A stretch of 64,000 nt of DNA. Source: Crocinitomix sp044361315 (GTDB lineage: Bacteria; Bacteroidota; Bacteroidia; Flavobacteriales_D; Crocinitomicaceae). Below the pieces are notes generated by a model. It was not told the origin of the DNA. It did no database searches and saw nothing but the letters and a program-made list of their open reading frames with translations. The stretch is taken from contig JBIKJA010000004.1 in the NCBI GenBank assembly GCA_044361315.1, forward strand, positions 154,553 through 218,552. Direction: 5' to 3'. How positions within the stretch are numbered: position 1 is the stretch's first letter; the number at the start of each line of letters is the position of its first letter. The position numbers and the translations under genes are program-made. This document shows, piece after piece, positions 18,576 through 27,950 of this stretch.

Positions 18576-21272
18576 ATGCAGATAATACGAATAAACAAGG
18601 TGATTCTTCTAAGTGCTTTTTTACTGAGCATCCTCTCATCGTGTTCGACAGAAAAAGATGCTTTGTTAAACAAGGGCTATCATAACATGACCGCTCGGTA
18701 CAATGGCTACTACAATGCTGGCGTAATTATTAATGAGGCGTTAGAATCGTACCGAACTGGTTATCAAGAGGATTATTCTAGAGTAATTCCGTTGGATTTG
18801 TATCCAAAAGGCGAAGATGCTTCGGCCATGTTTCCACAATTAGAAGACGCCATTGCTCGTTGTTCTAAAGTAGTAGTGCGACACAGCATGCCAAATCCTG
18901 CGATCATTAAAAACAAAAAGAATGAAAATTGCCGTTGGATTGATGACAATTGGTTAGTGATTGGACGGGCTTATTACATTAAAGGTGAATACAACGAAGC
19001 TGAAGAAAAGTTAAAATACGTTGTAGAGACAGAATATTTTAGAAGTGAAGAAGCTGTACACGAAGCACGAATTTGGTTGGCAAAAACATATATCGCCGAA
19101 GGAGATTATCCTGCGGCTAAAAGAGTTTTAACACAAGTACAGCAATCTATCGATAATACAGAAAGTAAAAAAGAAACCGAAAAGGAAAAAAAGAAACCTT
19201 CAAAGCTTGAAAAGCAAAGGGCTAAAAAAAGTGAGAAGGAAAAGGACAATGAGCCAACCCCTTTTCCGAAAAAATTATTAGCCGATTATCAAGTGGTAAT
19301 GGCAGAATTTTACCTTGCCCAGGATGAAGATAAAAAAGCAATTGAACACTTGGAGCAAGGAATTAAGATCTGTAAAAATAAAAAAAGACGTGCTCGGTAT
19401 CTTTTTGCACTCGGACAACTTTACTCAGAACAAGGGAATAATCAAGCCGCAGCAGATTGTTTTGATAAAGTTGCCAATTCAAACGCTCCTTACGAAATGC
19501 GTTTTAAAGCAAAAATCCGGAACGCTTTATCGGCTGCTGGAAATACGGAGTTATTGATTAAAGAATTGAATAAAATGTTGGTAGATGCCAAAAACATCGA
19601 ATACAAAGACCAAATTTATTATGCCTTAGCTGAGCTGGATGTAAAAAAACCAGACATTGCTTCAGCAAAATCTAATTTTTCTAATTCAGTGCGTTGGTCA
19701 ATTAAAAACGACCGTCAAAAAGGATTAAGTTATTTGCGGTTAGCAGATATTTCGTTTAATGAAAAAGATTATCTAAGCGCTCAAAAATATTATGATAGTT
19801 GTGTAAAAGTTTTACCAAAGGAACATGAGGATTATGAAGCGATTAAAAATAAAGCCCTTGGTCTAGCAGATCTTGTTTTTCATTACGAAACGGTTCAATT
19901 ACAAGACAGCCTGCAACGATTGGGAAGCATGTCACCAAAAGCCCGTGAAAAATACTTGGAAAAAATCGCGAAAGACATTGAAGAAAAAAAAGAACGTGAT
20001 CGGATTGCGGCAGAACAAAAGTTAATTGAACAGCAAGCAAGATTAAATAATCAACAAGATTTGGGAGGAAGTGGTGCTGGTAAAAAGTGGTATTTTTCTA
20101 ATTTTAAACAAGTTGAATCAGGGTTCAATGAATTTAGAGGGTATTGGGGACAACGTCCTTTGGAAGATAATTGGCGAAGAACAAATAAATCTTCTTCAGG
20201 TGGTTTCTTAACTGATAACGGTGCGAAAGCCGATTCGATGCCTCAAAAAAAGGGGGTTACTGTCGAAGATTTAATGAAAGATATTCCCCTAACTCAAGCT
20301 GCGGTGGATTCTTCAAACCGAATCTTAATTAACTCATTGTATAATTTAGGAATTATCTACAAAGAACAATTAAAAGAAGAAAAAGAAGCCATTTCTTATT
20401 TTCAAGAAGTAATCGATCGAAATATTGAACACCCCAAAGTATTGCCTTCGCTCTATCAGCTTTATTTAATGTATTCTAAAAAAGCTGATTCTAAAGCCAA
20501 TGATTACAAGGAGTTGATTTTAAGAAGATATCCTGACAGTGAAATTGCGAACATCTTAATCGATCCTGATTTTACAAAAAAGAAAGAACAAGAAGCTCGT
20601 GTCGAATTAGACGGTTATACGAGTATTCTTAAAGATTATAGAAACAGAAGTTATGGTTCAGTAGTGACTAAATGTAACGGGGTCATTAGCCAAGATAAAA
20701 ACAATAAGTACATTAATAAATACTATTTGCTCAAGGCCTTTGCGTTAAGTAAAATGGATCCAGGAAATGTTGAGTTAATTTCTCAACCGTTAAAAGAATT
20801 GATTGTCATATCACCAGCTTCGGAAGAAGGAATGACGGCAAAAATGTACCTGAATAAAATTAAATCAGGTGAGCCGTTAATAGAACCTGATGTTGTGGCT
20901 GATTCACCGTATGTTTTTCAAGCGGATACAAAATACTTTTTTGCTGTTATAATTCCGAAAGCAACGGGCGATATTGCCGAAACAAAAATTAAAGTATCTA
21001 ATTTTAATTCAGCATATTACCCAACTGATAATTTGTCGCTGCAGGATTCTCCAATTGGCGATGATTATCAACTACTCGTCGTGCGTTCGTTTAGTGATTT
21101 GTCCAAAGCTAAAATTTATTTAGAATCTTTTATTTCTGCTAAATCAATCGGTCTTTTAGGCACAACTGCTTTGGATTTTAAAACTTGTGTAATTACCGCT
21201 AAAAACTTCAGTGAACTCTATAAATTAAAAGATGTAGAGGCTTACCTTAAATTTTATAGCCAGAATTATTAA
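18576..21272 (+). CDS. porW: TPR lipoprotein, SprE/PorW-like gliding motility and T9SS component
   Basis: 898 residues with a lipoprotein signal (LSILSSC, lipidated Cys near 23). The N-terminal block LLNKGYHNMTARYNGYYNAGVIINEAL is characteristic of the PorW/SprE family, which is needed for type IX secretion and gliding in Bacteroidetes. TPR units follow (for example at about 125-190, 235-310 and 330-410). Then come a lysine/glutamate-rich linker, a region with FRGYWGQRPLEDNWRR, further TPRs, and a C-terminal domain near 790-898 that may be peptidoglycan- or partner-binding. In this window it is the only visible T9SS machinery gene, alongside many T9SS cargo genes. Family assignment is from recognised sequence pattern only. 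Confidence 0.85.
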   Translation: MQIIRINKVILLSAFLLSILSSCSTEKDALLNKGYHNMTARYNGYYNAGVIINEALESYRTGYQEDYSRVIPLDLYPKGEDASAMFPQLEDAIARCSKVVVRHSMPNPAIIKNKKNENCRWIDDNWLVIGRAYYIKGEYNEAEEKLKYVVETEYFRSEEAVHEARIWLAKTYIAEGDYPAAKRVLTQVQQSIDNTESKKETEKEKKKPSKLEKQRAKKSEKEKDNEPTPFPKKLLADYQVVMAEFYLAQDEDKKAIEHLEQGIKICKNKKRRARYLFALGQLYSEQGNNQAAADCFDKVANSNAPYEMRFKAKIRNALSAAGNTELLIKELNKMLVDAKNIEYKDQIYYALAELDVKKPDIASAKSNFSNSVRWSIKNDRQKGLSYLRLADISFNEKDYLSAQKYYDSCVKVLPKEHEDYEAIKNKALGLADLVFHYETVQLQDSLQRLGSMSPKAREKYLEKIAKDIEEKKERDRIAAEQKLIEQQARLNNQQDLGGSGAGKKWYFSNFKQVESGFNEFRGYWGQRPLEDNWRRTNKSSSGGFLTDNGAKADSMPQKKGVTVEDLMKDIPLTQAAVDSSNRILINSLYNLGIIYKEQLKEEKEAISYFQEVIDRNIEHPKVLPSLYQLYLMYSKKADSKANDYKELILRRYPDSEIANILIDPDFTKKKEQEARVELDGYTSILKDYRNRSYGSVVTKCNGVISQDKNNKYINKYYLLKAFALSKMDPGNVELISQPLKELIVISPASEEGMTAKMYLNKIKSGEPLIEPDVVADSPYVFQADTKYFFAVIIPKATGDIAETKIKVSNFNSAYYPTDNLSLQDSPIGDDYQLLVVRSFSDLSKAKIYLESFISAKSIGLLGTTALDFKTCVITAKNFSELYKLKDVEAYLKFYSQNY

Positions 21273-21386
21273 GACTTTGATCTTTCTGTTTGCTTTAGGA
21301 CTCAAAACAACCCCAAAATTCACTGACGCTTAGATGTTACGTCTAAAAAACCCGTCGAATTGTTTCTTTGCTCATTAATTCCCTAA

Positions 21387-21418
21387 TTTGGTGATTAAAA
21401 AACCTTTCATTAACTTTA
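21387..21418 (+). promoter_or_regulatory. promoter (TTTG-N20-TAACTTTA)
   Basis: TTTG at 21387 and TAACTTTA at 21411, spaced by 20 bases, just ahead of the ATG at 21432. The last base of the -7 box deviates from consensus. Confidence 0.4.
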
Positions 21419-21431
21419 GAAAAATTTTTAC

Positions 21432-23264
21432 ATGAAAAAATCGTACTTAATTGGAAGTACATTCCTTTTGGCGGGAATGTCCTTCGCACAAGCGCCTTAT
21501 ATGCGCAACAATTTTACCTATGCACCGGACGAAAAACACGCGCCTTTTGCAATTTCTGCCATTGATGGAAGAAGTATAGAAATGGCTCACGATCGTGCGG
21601 TTTATTACACGCAAGATTTTGATGGAGGTTTTGATGGTTGGTCGGCAGTGATTCAAGAAGGACCAGTAAACTTTAAACTAACTAATTCTGGTCATGAAAA
21701 TGATCCGGAAAACACCTTTCAAATTCCTGTCATGGCAACTTCAACCCCAACGCAGTGGGTTCTGCTTGATTCGGATGGCGATAACTCAAGTTACGGGATT
21801 CCAGAGGCGGCAACCTTAACTTCTCCCATGTTAGATTTGAGCGCAGCGTCAGGGGAATTTGTAGCCTTGACATTTGATCAATTTTTTGCTGAATGGCAAC
21901 CTGACGAAACTGCAGAACATTGTTATATTGGTGTTTCAACGGATGGAATTGCTTGGACAGAAATCGAAATTAACGAAGGAGTTGGACGTGAAGCGCGGCC
22001 GAATCCAGAAAAAATATCTTGGGATATCACCGACTTAATTGCTGGAGAAGAAGCAAATGTGTGGGTTAGATTTCGTTGGGATGGGGCTTGGAATTATGGA
22101 TGGCAAATTGACAATGTTCAAATAGAAGACATCAATGAATCTGATTTAGCTATTTTAAAAGGGTATAGAAATTATGATGGAGGTATTGTTTATAGCCAAG
22201 TAGCACAAGCGCATGCGCAAGAGTTTATTATTGGGGCAGTGATCAAAAATATCGGACACATCGAACAAACAAACATTAAATTTAATTACGTTATTTCTGG
22301 ACCAGATGGCTCGGAAGTTGCTTCAGGTACTAGTACGACTTTTATCCCTTCGTTGTTAAATGGTCAGCAAGACACTATTTTGCATGAAACTGGTTATACA
22401 CCTGATGAACTTGGAAATTACACCATTGAGTGGACTGCAATTGCAGATGATGCAGACGATGCAACTGCTGATAATACATTAGAAGATGCCTTTTTTGAAT
22501 TGACTGAGTACACCATGGCCTTGGATTACGATTTAGGCCCAATTTCGGAAATTAGCAACTGGCCTTTAAAAACTGGAGAAGCTTATTTTGGAAATTTAAT
22601 GTCCTTTCAAGTAAATGACGAAGCAACCGCGTTGATTGTTCAAATCACAGATTACACAGAAAATTTAGGCGAAGTAATTAAAGGTGCAGTTTGGGAATTT
22701 GTGGAGGAAGGAACAGAATGGTCGTTGGTATTTGATTCAAACGAACACGATGTAACCGAAGATGATTTAGGCGGTTTTGTGACCTTTGATTTAGAAGAAT
22801 TTGAGGTAAATCCAACTTCATTGTATTTATTTTGTGCCTATCAATATGCGTCGACTCCTCAGCCGATATTTGTGCGCCAAGGAGATATTGGTTTTAACAA
22901 CGTACAAGGAAAAGACGATGAATATTTAAACCGAGGATTTTTTGACCGAGCTGCGCCAATTGTGCGTGTTCGATTAAATCCTGGTGAAGTTGGTTTGACT
23001 GAGACGGTACAAAAAAATGTTTTAGCTGTTTATCCAAACCCAGCTACTGAGCAAATAAATGTAACGGTGTCAACCAATTCCGAGTGTTCTTCACAAATTA
23101 ATTTGGTGGATCTTTCTGGTAAAATAATTCAAACATTGCAAGTTGGTCAATCAAACGAAACAAGCATTGTACAATTTAACATTGCTAATTTACAAGCCGG
23201 TGTTTATTTTATCGAATTGATTAACGAAAACGGTAAAGAAATTGAAAAGGTTGTAAAAAAATAA
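21432..23264 (+). CDS. secreted protein with jelly-roll-like N-domain and T9SS type A sorting domain
   Basis: 610 residues. The signal peptide (MKKSYLIGSTFLLAGMSFAQ) is followed by a domain (about 60-235) with YYTQDFDGGFDGWS ... YGWQIDNVQIED, the pattern of choice-of-anchor/MAM-like beta-sandwich domains on Bacteroidetes surface proteins. The middle part (about 240-370) resembles a CARDB/Ig-like domain (AVIKNIGHIEQTNIKFNYVISG), and a further beta domain follows. The last ~75 residues (AVYPNPATEQINVTV ... GVYFIELINENGKE) are a type A sorting domain. No catalytic motif was found; an adhesive or accessory role is likely. Confidence 0.85.
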   Translation: MKKSYLIGSTFLLAGMSFAQAPYMRNNFTYAPDEKHAPFAISAIDGRSIEMAHDRAVYYTQDFDGGFDGWSAVIQEGPVNFKLTNSGHENDPENTFQIPVMATSTPTQWVLLDSDGDNSSYGIPEAATLTSPMLDLSAASGEFVALTFDQFFAEWQPDETAEHCYIGVSTDGIAWTEIEINEGVGREARPNPEKISWDITDLIAGEEANVWVRFRWDGAWNYGWQIDNVQIEDINESDLAILKGYRNYDGGIVYSQVAQAHAQEFIIGAVIKNIGHIEQTNIKFNYVISGPDGSEVASGTSTTFIPSLLNGQQDTILHETGYTPDELGNYTIEWTAIADDADDATADNTLEDAFFELTEYTMALDYDLGPISEISNWPLKTGEAYFGNLMSFQVNDEATALIVQITDYTENLGEVIKGAVWEFVEEGTEWSLVFDSNEHDVTEDDLGGFVTFDLEEFEVNPTSLYLFCAYQYASTPQPIFVRQGDIGFNNVQGKDDEYLNRGFFDRAAPIVRVRLNPGEVGLTETVQKNVLAVYPNPATEQINVTVSTNSECSSQINLVDLSGKIIQTLQVGQSNETSIVQFNIANLQAGVYFIELINENGKEIEKVVKK

Positions 23265-23284
23265 GTCACGATTGAAATTTGACT

Positions 23285-23316
23285 AAAAAAATCCCCGAGA
23301 AATTGGGGATTTTTTT
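23285..23316 (+). terminator. rho-independent terminator
   Basis: Twelve-base perfect stem (23285-23296 with 23305-23316) with an eight-base loop and T-rich 3' arm, 20 bases after the T9SS gene stop. The A-rich 5' arm makes it potentially active in both directions. Confidence 0.85.
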
Positions 23317-23493
23317 GGATAGTATAAACCTCAGTTCGACTCTAAATTACCATCCAGATTATTAAAATTTGATGGATTATCCATTTTTTTTGTTTAGGAA
23401 TCGAACTCTAAGGTTATAAAGGTTTTCAACAATTTGGAAAATAACGGGGCTTTAACGGAGTTTAATCCAAATACTTTAACCAAGTTTTATCAA

Positions 23494-24870
23494 TTATAAC
23501 ACCACCAATTTTTGAACAGAATAATTGGCTGAACTGCTTGTTTTAAGCAGATAAATCCCAGGTAATAAGTTAATTTCTGTACTCGAATTCATGTTAAAAT
23601 TTTTAACAATGCTACCATTACTTGAAAAAATAGTAACATTCATTATTTCATTTCCAGTTGGTGAAAGCGTGATCAAACCAGTCGAAGGATTTGGATAAGC
23701 TACAAGCCCAATTTCTTCGGAAGTTAAACTTGCAAAACATGGCCCAGTAGTTGGCGTATTTCCATTATCCTCAATGCGTGTAGCAAACAAATTTGCCATA
23801 TTATTTGAGCGGGTAACCCAATTATCAATCGAATGTCCGTTGTCAAAACAATCATTCGAGTACTCGTAATTTTCAATTATTTCTGATACCCTTTCTGGTC
23901 CATCGACTAAACTTGCAAAGTAGGTTTCAATGCCTTTAGACCCAAACGCTCTTGGATAGCGTGCATAATTTTGACAAAGATTGGTAGGGGTGTAGCATTC
24001 CCAATCCATTCGGCCCAAAACCCTTCCGTAATCGTAATTCACGACCACATCACTTCCTTGGTGAAATTGATATACAACTGGCCATTCCGTCTCGTCCGCC
24101 AACATGTCAAAATCGAACATAGCGCCGTAAATATTTCCAATTCCTTGCACTGATGCGTCGTGTGTCCCAAGATTTAAATCGCCTTGAACATCCCCTAAAT
24201 CTGGACGCGTTAAACTAAAGCCAACAGGTAAACAATCTAACAAATCGGCGTCTGGTGTTGGTGCGTTGGCAATTGCTCCACAAAACGACGGTTTTTCGCT
24301 ATTGGTTTGCATAAAAGTAGCTGCATAAGACACAAAACCTCCCGCACTTTCACCGGCAATAAACACATTATTTACATCAATCGAATCTAAGCCACTTCTG
24401 TTTTTCATAAAACGAATCGCTCCTTTGGCATCTTGCTGTCCACGATAATTTGCGCGAATCACTTCGGCACTATCAGCCACATAACCGCATGGGGCAGAAA
24501 TATCTTCATTACAAAATAAATACATATCATAACTCGGAATTTTATGGGTGCCCAACCGGTAATTTATGGTGGCAACTACCCATCCTTTTTCGGCATAATG
24601 TTGAGCGATGTTTGCAATATTTAGGTCGTCCTTGGAACCTCCAATCCATGCGCCACCATGAACAAGAACCAAACATGGGCGCTTACAATTGGAGTCTCCA
24701 ATCGGTTTGTAAATATCTAATTCTAACGATTCTGATTGTCCAGCATAATTAATCGCTTCGCCATAAGCCACATCGGTTTCAACCCGCGTCTCGTATAAAT
24801 TCTCGGTATAGGGCAATTGTCCATAACAAAAGGCAGGCAATAGAATAAGTAAAAGGAAGGTCTTTTTCAT
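23494..24870 (-). CDS. secreted carboxylesterase-like alpha/beta hydrolase with T9SS type A sorting domain
   Basis: 458 residues. Signal peptide (to about 18), then an esterase/acetyl-xylan-esterase-like alpha/beta hydrolase: oxyanion-hole HGGAW at 71-75 and nucleophile Ser175 in GESAGG, both typical of hormone-sensitive-lipase/carboxylesterase enzymes. The acid and base residues lie in the later part; a likely His is in NGHSIDNW. Many cysteines suggest disulfides outside the cell. The C-terminal ~75 residues (LVAYPNPSTGLITLSP ... GIYLLKTSSSANYSVQKLVV) are a type A sorting domain. It probably degrades an ester-bearing polymer or lipid at the surface. Single gene. Confidence 0.88.
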   Translation of the reverse strand: MKKTFLLLILLPAFCYGQLPYTENLYETRVETDVAYGEAINYAGQSESLELDIYKPIGDSNCKRPCLVLVHGGAWIGGSKDDLNIANIAQHYAEKGWVVATINYRLGTHKIPSYDMYLFCNEDISAPCGYVADSAEVIRANYRGQQDAKGAIRFMKNRSGLDSIDVNNVFIAGESAGGFVSYAATFMQTNSEKPSFCGAIANAPTPDADLLDCLPVGFSLTRPDLGDVQGDLNLGTHDASVQGIGNIYGAMFDFDMLADETEWPVVYQFHQGSDVVVNYDYGRVLGRMDWECYTPTNLCQNYARYPRAFGSKGIETYFASLVDGPERVSEIIENYEYSNDCFDNGHSIDNWVTRSNNMANLFATRIEDNGNTPTTGPCFASLTSEEIGLVAYPNPSTGLITLSPTGNEIMNVTIFSSNGSIVKNFNMNSSTEINLLPGIYLLKTSSSANYSVQKLVVL

Positions 24871-25044
24871 GCTTAAAATTATTAAAAATCAAAATCACAC
24901 TATTTTCAATTGATTAATTTGTTCATTATAAGTTTATCAGAAATTAAATATAGTCAAAATTATTTCAATTCGGTTTTTTTTTAACAACTTTACTATGGTT
25001 TTGAAATGCCAAAGGAATCAAGGTTCAGTAATAAAAGAGGTAAG

Positions 25045-25746
25045 ATGATTTTGAAAAAGCAATTATTGTTCGTGTTTTGTTTGTTAACCTATGCAAATGT
25101 TTTTGCTCAAGCCGAAAAAGATTCAATTTTATTGTTGAATGGTAAAGTCTACCGCGGAACAATTACTGGTTTGTCCGATGGTATTTTAAAGTTTAACGAA
25201 ATTGACAAAAAAGGGAATAAATTTAACAGTCAAATTGAAGATTATCGGATTTTCTCTTATACTCAAAAGGGACAAGAAAGTGTTGTTTATCAGATGGATG
25301 AGTTTAAAAATAATTTTTTGACAGTGGAGGAGGCAAAAAATGTGACCTTGGGAAGTTATGATGCTAGAAAACGCTTTAAACCACGATTTGTTTTTTGGTC
25401 GAGTTTTGCATTGAGTTATGCAGCCGCTATTTTTGACACGTATTTACCCCAGCATGTAATTGCCAATCCAAATTATTTAGGTGTAGAAACTAGTCCAGGA
25501 CTTTTTAAAGCAAATGCGACCATGTTCCCGTTTTTAATCGTTCCACCAGTTTTAACTATTGGTTGGGCTTTCCCAAGTTTTAGAATTAAAGAAAAACAAA
25601 TGATTCAAATGCATTTGGTGAATAATGAAAGTTATTATCATGGATTTCATCGAATTGCCAAACAAAAAAGAATTTTAGCTGCGTTAAAAGGTAGTTTAAT
25701 CGGTATTGGTTCAGGATTAATTACGTACGCAATTTTTAAACCTTAA
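25045..25746 (+). CDS. hypothetical exported/membrane protein
   Basis: About 233 residues from ATG 25045, where a signal sequence starts directly (MILKKQLLFVFCLLTYANVFAQ); the in-frame ATG at 25006 would put 13 charged residues in front of it. The mature N-part (KDSILLLNGKVYRGTITGLSDGILKFNEIDKKG) resembles the beta-rich start found in many Bacteroidetes envelope proteins. Hydrophobic stretches at about 118-136 and 165-182 and a C-terminal GSLIGIGSGLITYAIF segment suggest membrane association. Function unknown. It is followed within five bases by the UbiA-like gene. Confidence 0.65.
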   Translation: MILKKQLLFVFCLLTYANVFAQAEKDSILLLNGKVYRGTITGLSDGILKFNEIDKKGNKFNSQIEDYRIFSYTQKGQESVVYQMDEFKNNFLTVEEAKNVTLGSYDARKRFKPRFVFWSSFALSYAAAIFDTYLPQHVIANPNYLGVETSPGLFKANATMFPFLIVPPVLTIGWAFPSFRIKEKQMIQMHLVNNESYYHGFHRIAKQKRILAALKGSLIGIGSGLITYAIFKP

Positions 25747-25751
25747 TCAAG

Positions 25752-26582
25752 TTGGTTTGGTTGGTAAAGTGGGTTAATTTTCTTGTCTATTCTAATCTGT
25801 GGATTGCACTTGGGGCAGTCGCCTTTACGTGTCAATTTTATTTATTTTATCATCTGCCGATTGATTGGGTGGTACTTTTCTTCAATTTTTTTGGAACTAT
25901 TTTTATTTATACGTTTCAACGGATTTTAAAAATTAAGCAAGGCCAAGCCCCCGGTGTTCGTTTAAATTGGATGAAGGACAATTATTTTTTGGTTATGGTT
26001 TTAACCTTTCTTTCGGCTATTGGGGTAGTTGGTTGTTTAGGGTGGCTAAATTATTGGGTTTATCCTTTGTTAATCATCAATGGGTTAATCGCATTTTTAT
26101 ACAGCATTAAATTTTTAAAAGAAAAAACAAAAAATTTAAGAGATTTACCCGGATTAAAAATAATTTTAGTCGCTTTTGTTTGGAGTTCAACCACCTTGCT
26201 GTTGCCTTTTTATAATTCGAATTATGGATTGGTAGAATTCCCACTAGCTTTATTTTTGACTTACTTTAGTTTCTATTTTGCACTAGCTATCCCTTTCGAT
26301 ATTCGCGACTTAATGTTTGATGAAAAATCTACTAAAACGATTCCTCAACTCCTTAATAAAAAAGGCGCTATTTTATTGGCTATTGGTCTTTGGATCATCT
26401 ATGGATTGGCCATAAATCTAATTTCAACTAATTATTTAGTTGTAAACAATGTCGGGTTGCTGTTAGGTGGAGTATTAATTGTTTTCAGTTTAAAAAAAAC
26501 AGAAAATGACCTTTATTATTCGATGGTCTTGGATGGATTATTAGTGATTTTACCCATTTTGTTTTATATTGATTCCCTGTAA
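25752..26582 (+). CDS. UbiA-like prenyltransferase-family membrane protein with degenerate first motif
   Basis: 276 residues with about eight hydrophobic segments. The second Asp-rich signature is recognisable as FDIRDLMFDEKSTKTIP (about 182-198), which in UbiA enzymes binds Mg-diphosphate, and the LRDLPGLKIILVAFVWS segment (about 129-145) is also family-like. At the place of the first motif (NDxxDxxxD) there is instead FIYTFQRILKIKQG (about 51-64), lacking the aspartates. It may therefore be a divergent or non-catalytic relative. The start is TTG at 25752; no ATG is available before the first helix. It is probably cotranscribed with the gene ending five bases upstream and converges with hemL. 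Confidence 0.65.
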   Translation: MVWLVKWVNFLVYSNLWIALGAVAFTCQFYLFYHLPIDWVVLFFNFFGTIFIYTFQRILKIKQGQAPGVRLNWMKDNYFLVMVLTFLSAIGVVGCLGWLNYWVYPLLIINGLIAFLYSIKFLKEKTKNLRDLPGLKIILVAFVWSSTTLLLPFYNSNYGLVEFPLALFLTYFSFYFALAIPFDIRDLMFDEKSTKTIPQLLNKKGAILLAIGLWIIYGLAINLISTNYLVVNNVGLLLGGVLIVFSLKKTENDLYYSMVLDGLLVILPILFYIDSL

Positions 26583-26594
26583 AATAAACAAAAA

Positions 26595-27890
26595 TTATTG
26601 AGTAAAAGTATCCAATACTTTATAAAATCGGCCACAAGCTTCATCTAAAATTTCGTAAGAATGTGCTGTCGAAATAAAACCAACCTCATATCCACTTGGA
26701 CCAATATAAATCCCATTTTCCAATAAAACCCCAAACATTTTTTTGAAGTCTAACATCGTAGCTGGATCTATTTGATCTGCACGCTGAATGGCGCCATGTT
26801 CCCCAAAAGTCAACCAAAAAATTGAACCAATGGTAACCAATTCAAACGCAATGTTTTTGGATCGCGCGTAGGCATTGATTTTATCCACAAAGTAGCGTGT
26901 TCGTTTTTCTTGGTCTTCGTAAAATCCAGGGGTTAAACAAGTCGATACTTGTGCAATACCCGCCGCCATGGCTACTGGATTTCCACTCAATGTCCCTGCT
27001 TGGTAAACATCGCCCAATGGAGAAATGCACGCCATAATTTCGTTGGATGCGCCATAGGCTCCAACAGGAAGTCCTCCTCCTATTATTTTGCCATAAGTAA
27101 CAATATCAGGACGAATATTATAAAATGCGGCAGCACCTGCAAACGCTACACGAAATCCTGAAATCACTTCGTCAAATAATAATAGAATTTTGTTTTCGGT
27201 GCAGATGTCCCGAAGAAATTCTAAAAACGACTTGTCTTGTAATAAAAGACCATTATTAGCAGGGATTGGTTCGATAATAATGCAAGCAATATCTTTCCCG
27301 TAAATTTGGATGCATTGTCTCACTGCTTCTTGGTCGTTCAAAGGCAGTACCAGGGTCTCACGCGTAAACCCCTCGGGTATTCCAGCAGAAGTGGAGGTGC
27401 CAAAAGTCGCTAACCCTGATCCAGCTTTCACCAAAAGAGAATCGACATGTCCATGATAGCAACCTTCGAATTTAACGATTTTGTTGCGCCCTGTATAACC
27501 TCTGGCTAAACGAATGGCGGACATCACCGCTTCCGTTCCTGAACTTACAAATCGGATTTTTTCTATAAAAGGGTTGTTGTCGATGATCAATTGCCCCAAC
27601 TCATTTTCTAAAACCGTTGGTGCTCCAAATGAAGTGCCATTTTGAAGTGTTTTTTCGATGTTTTCTCGAACATTTTTGTTGTTGTGTCCTAGAATTAATG
27701 GCCCCCAACTTCCGCAAAAATCAATAAATTGATTGTCATCTTCGTCCCAAATATAACATCCGTCTCCTCGCTTAATAAATAATGGAGCTCCATCTACCGA
27801 ACGGAAGGCTCTAACAGGCGAATTTACTCCCCCAGGGAACAATTTTTTTGCAGTTTCAAATAGTTGTTCAGATTTGTGTCGCCTTAGCAT
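26595..27890 (-). CDS. hemL: glutamate-1-semialdehyde 2,1-aminomutase
   Basis: 431 residues, full length PLP enzyme converting glutamate 1-semialdehyde to 5-aminolevulinate for haem synthesis by the C5 route. Landmarks are LFPGGVNSPVRAF near 17-29, the FVSSGTEAVMSAIRLARG cofactor block near 114-131, FEGCYHGHVD near 141-150, LLFDEVISGFR near 237-247, and the Schiff-base lysine K268 in VTYGKIIGGGLPVGA. No other hem gene adjoins it. It is divergent from kynU with 60 bases between the starts. Confidence 0.96.
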   Translation of the reverse strand: MLRRHKSEQLFETAKKLFPGGVNSPVRAFRSVDGAPLFIKRGDGCYIWDEDDNQFIDFCGSWGPLILGHNNKNVRENIEKTLQNGTSFGAPTVLENELGQLIIDNNPFIEKIRFVSSGTEAVMSAIRLARGYTGRNKIVKFEGCYHGHVDSLLVKAGSGLATFGTSTSAGIPEGFTRETLVLPLNDQEAVRQCIQIYGKDIACIIIEPIPANNGLLLQDKSFLEFLRDICTENKILLLFDEVISGFRVAFAGAAAFYNIRPDIVTYGKIIGGGLPVGAYGASNEIMACISPLGDVYQAGTLSGNPVAMAAGIAQVSTCLTPGFYEDQEKRTRYFVDKINAYARSKNIAFELVTIGSIFWLTFGEHGAIQRADQIDPATMLDFKKMFGVLLENGIYIGPSGYEVGFISTAHSYEILDEACGRFYKVLDTFTQ

Positions 27891-27910
27891 AGTTTTTTTA
27901 TCAATGTTCG

Positions 27911-27918
27911 TATCTTTG
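27911..27918 (+). promoter_or_regulatory. -7 box (TATCTTTG) for kynU
   Basis: TATCTTTG fits TAnnTTTG and lies 32 bases before the kynU ATG in the short divergent gap with hemL. No clear -33 partner. Confidence 0.4.
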
Positions 27919-27950
27919 AATAAATTGCGCGTGTAAAATTAAAACAAACA

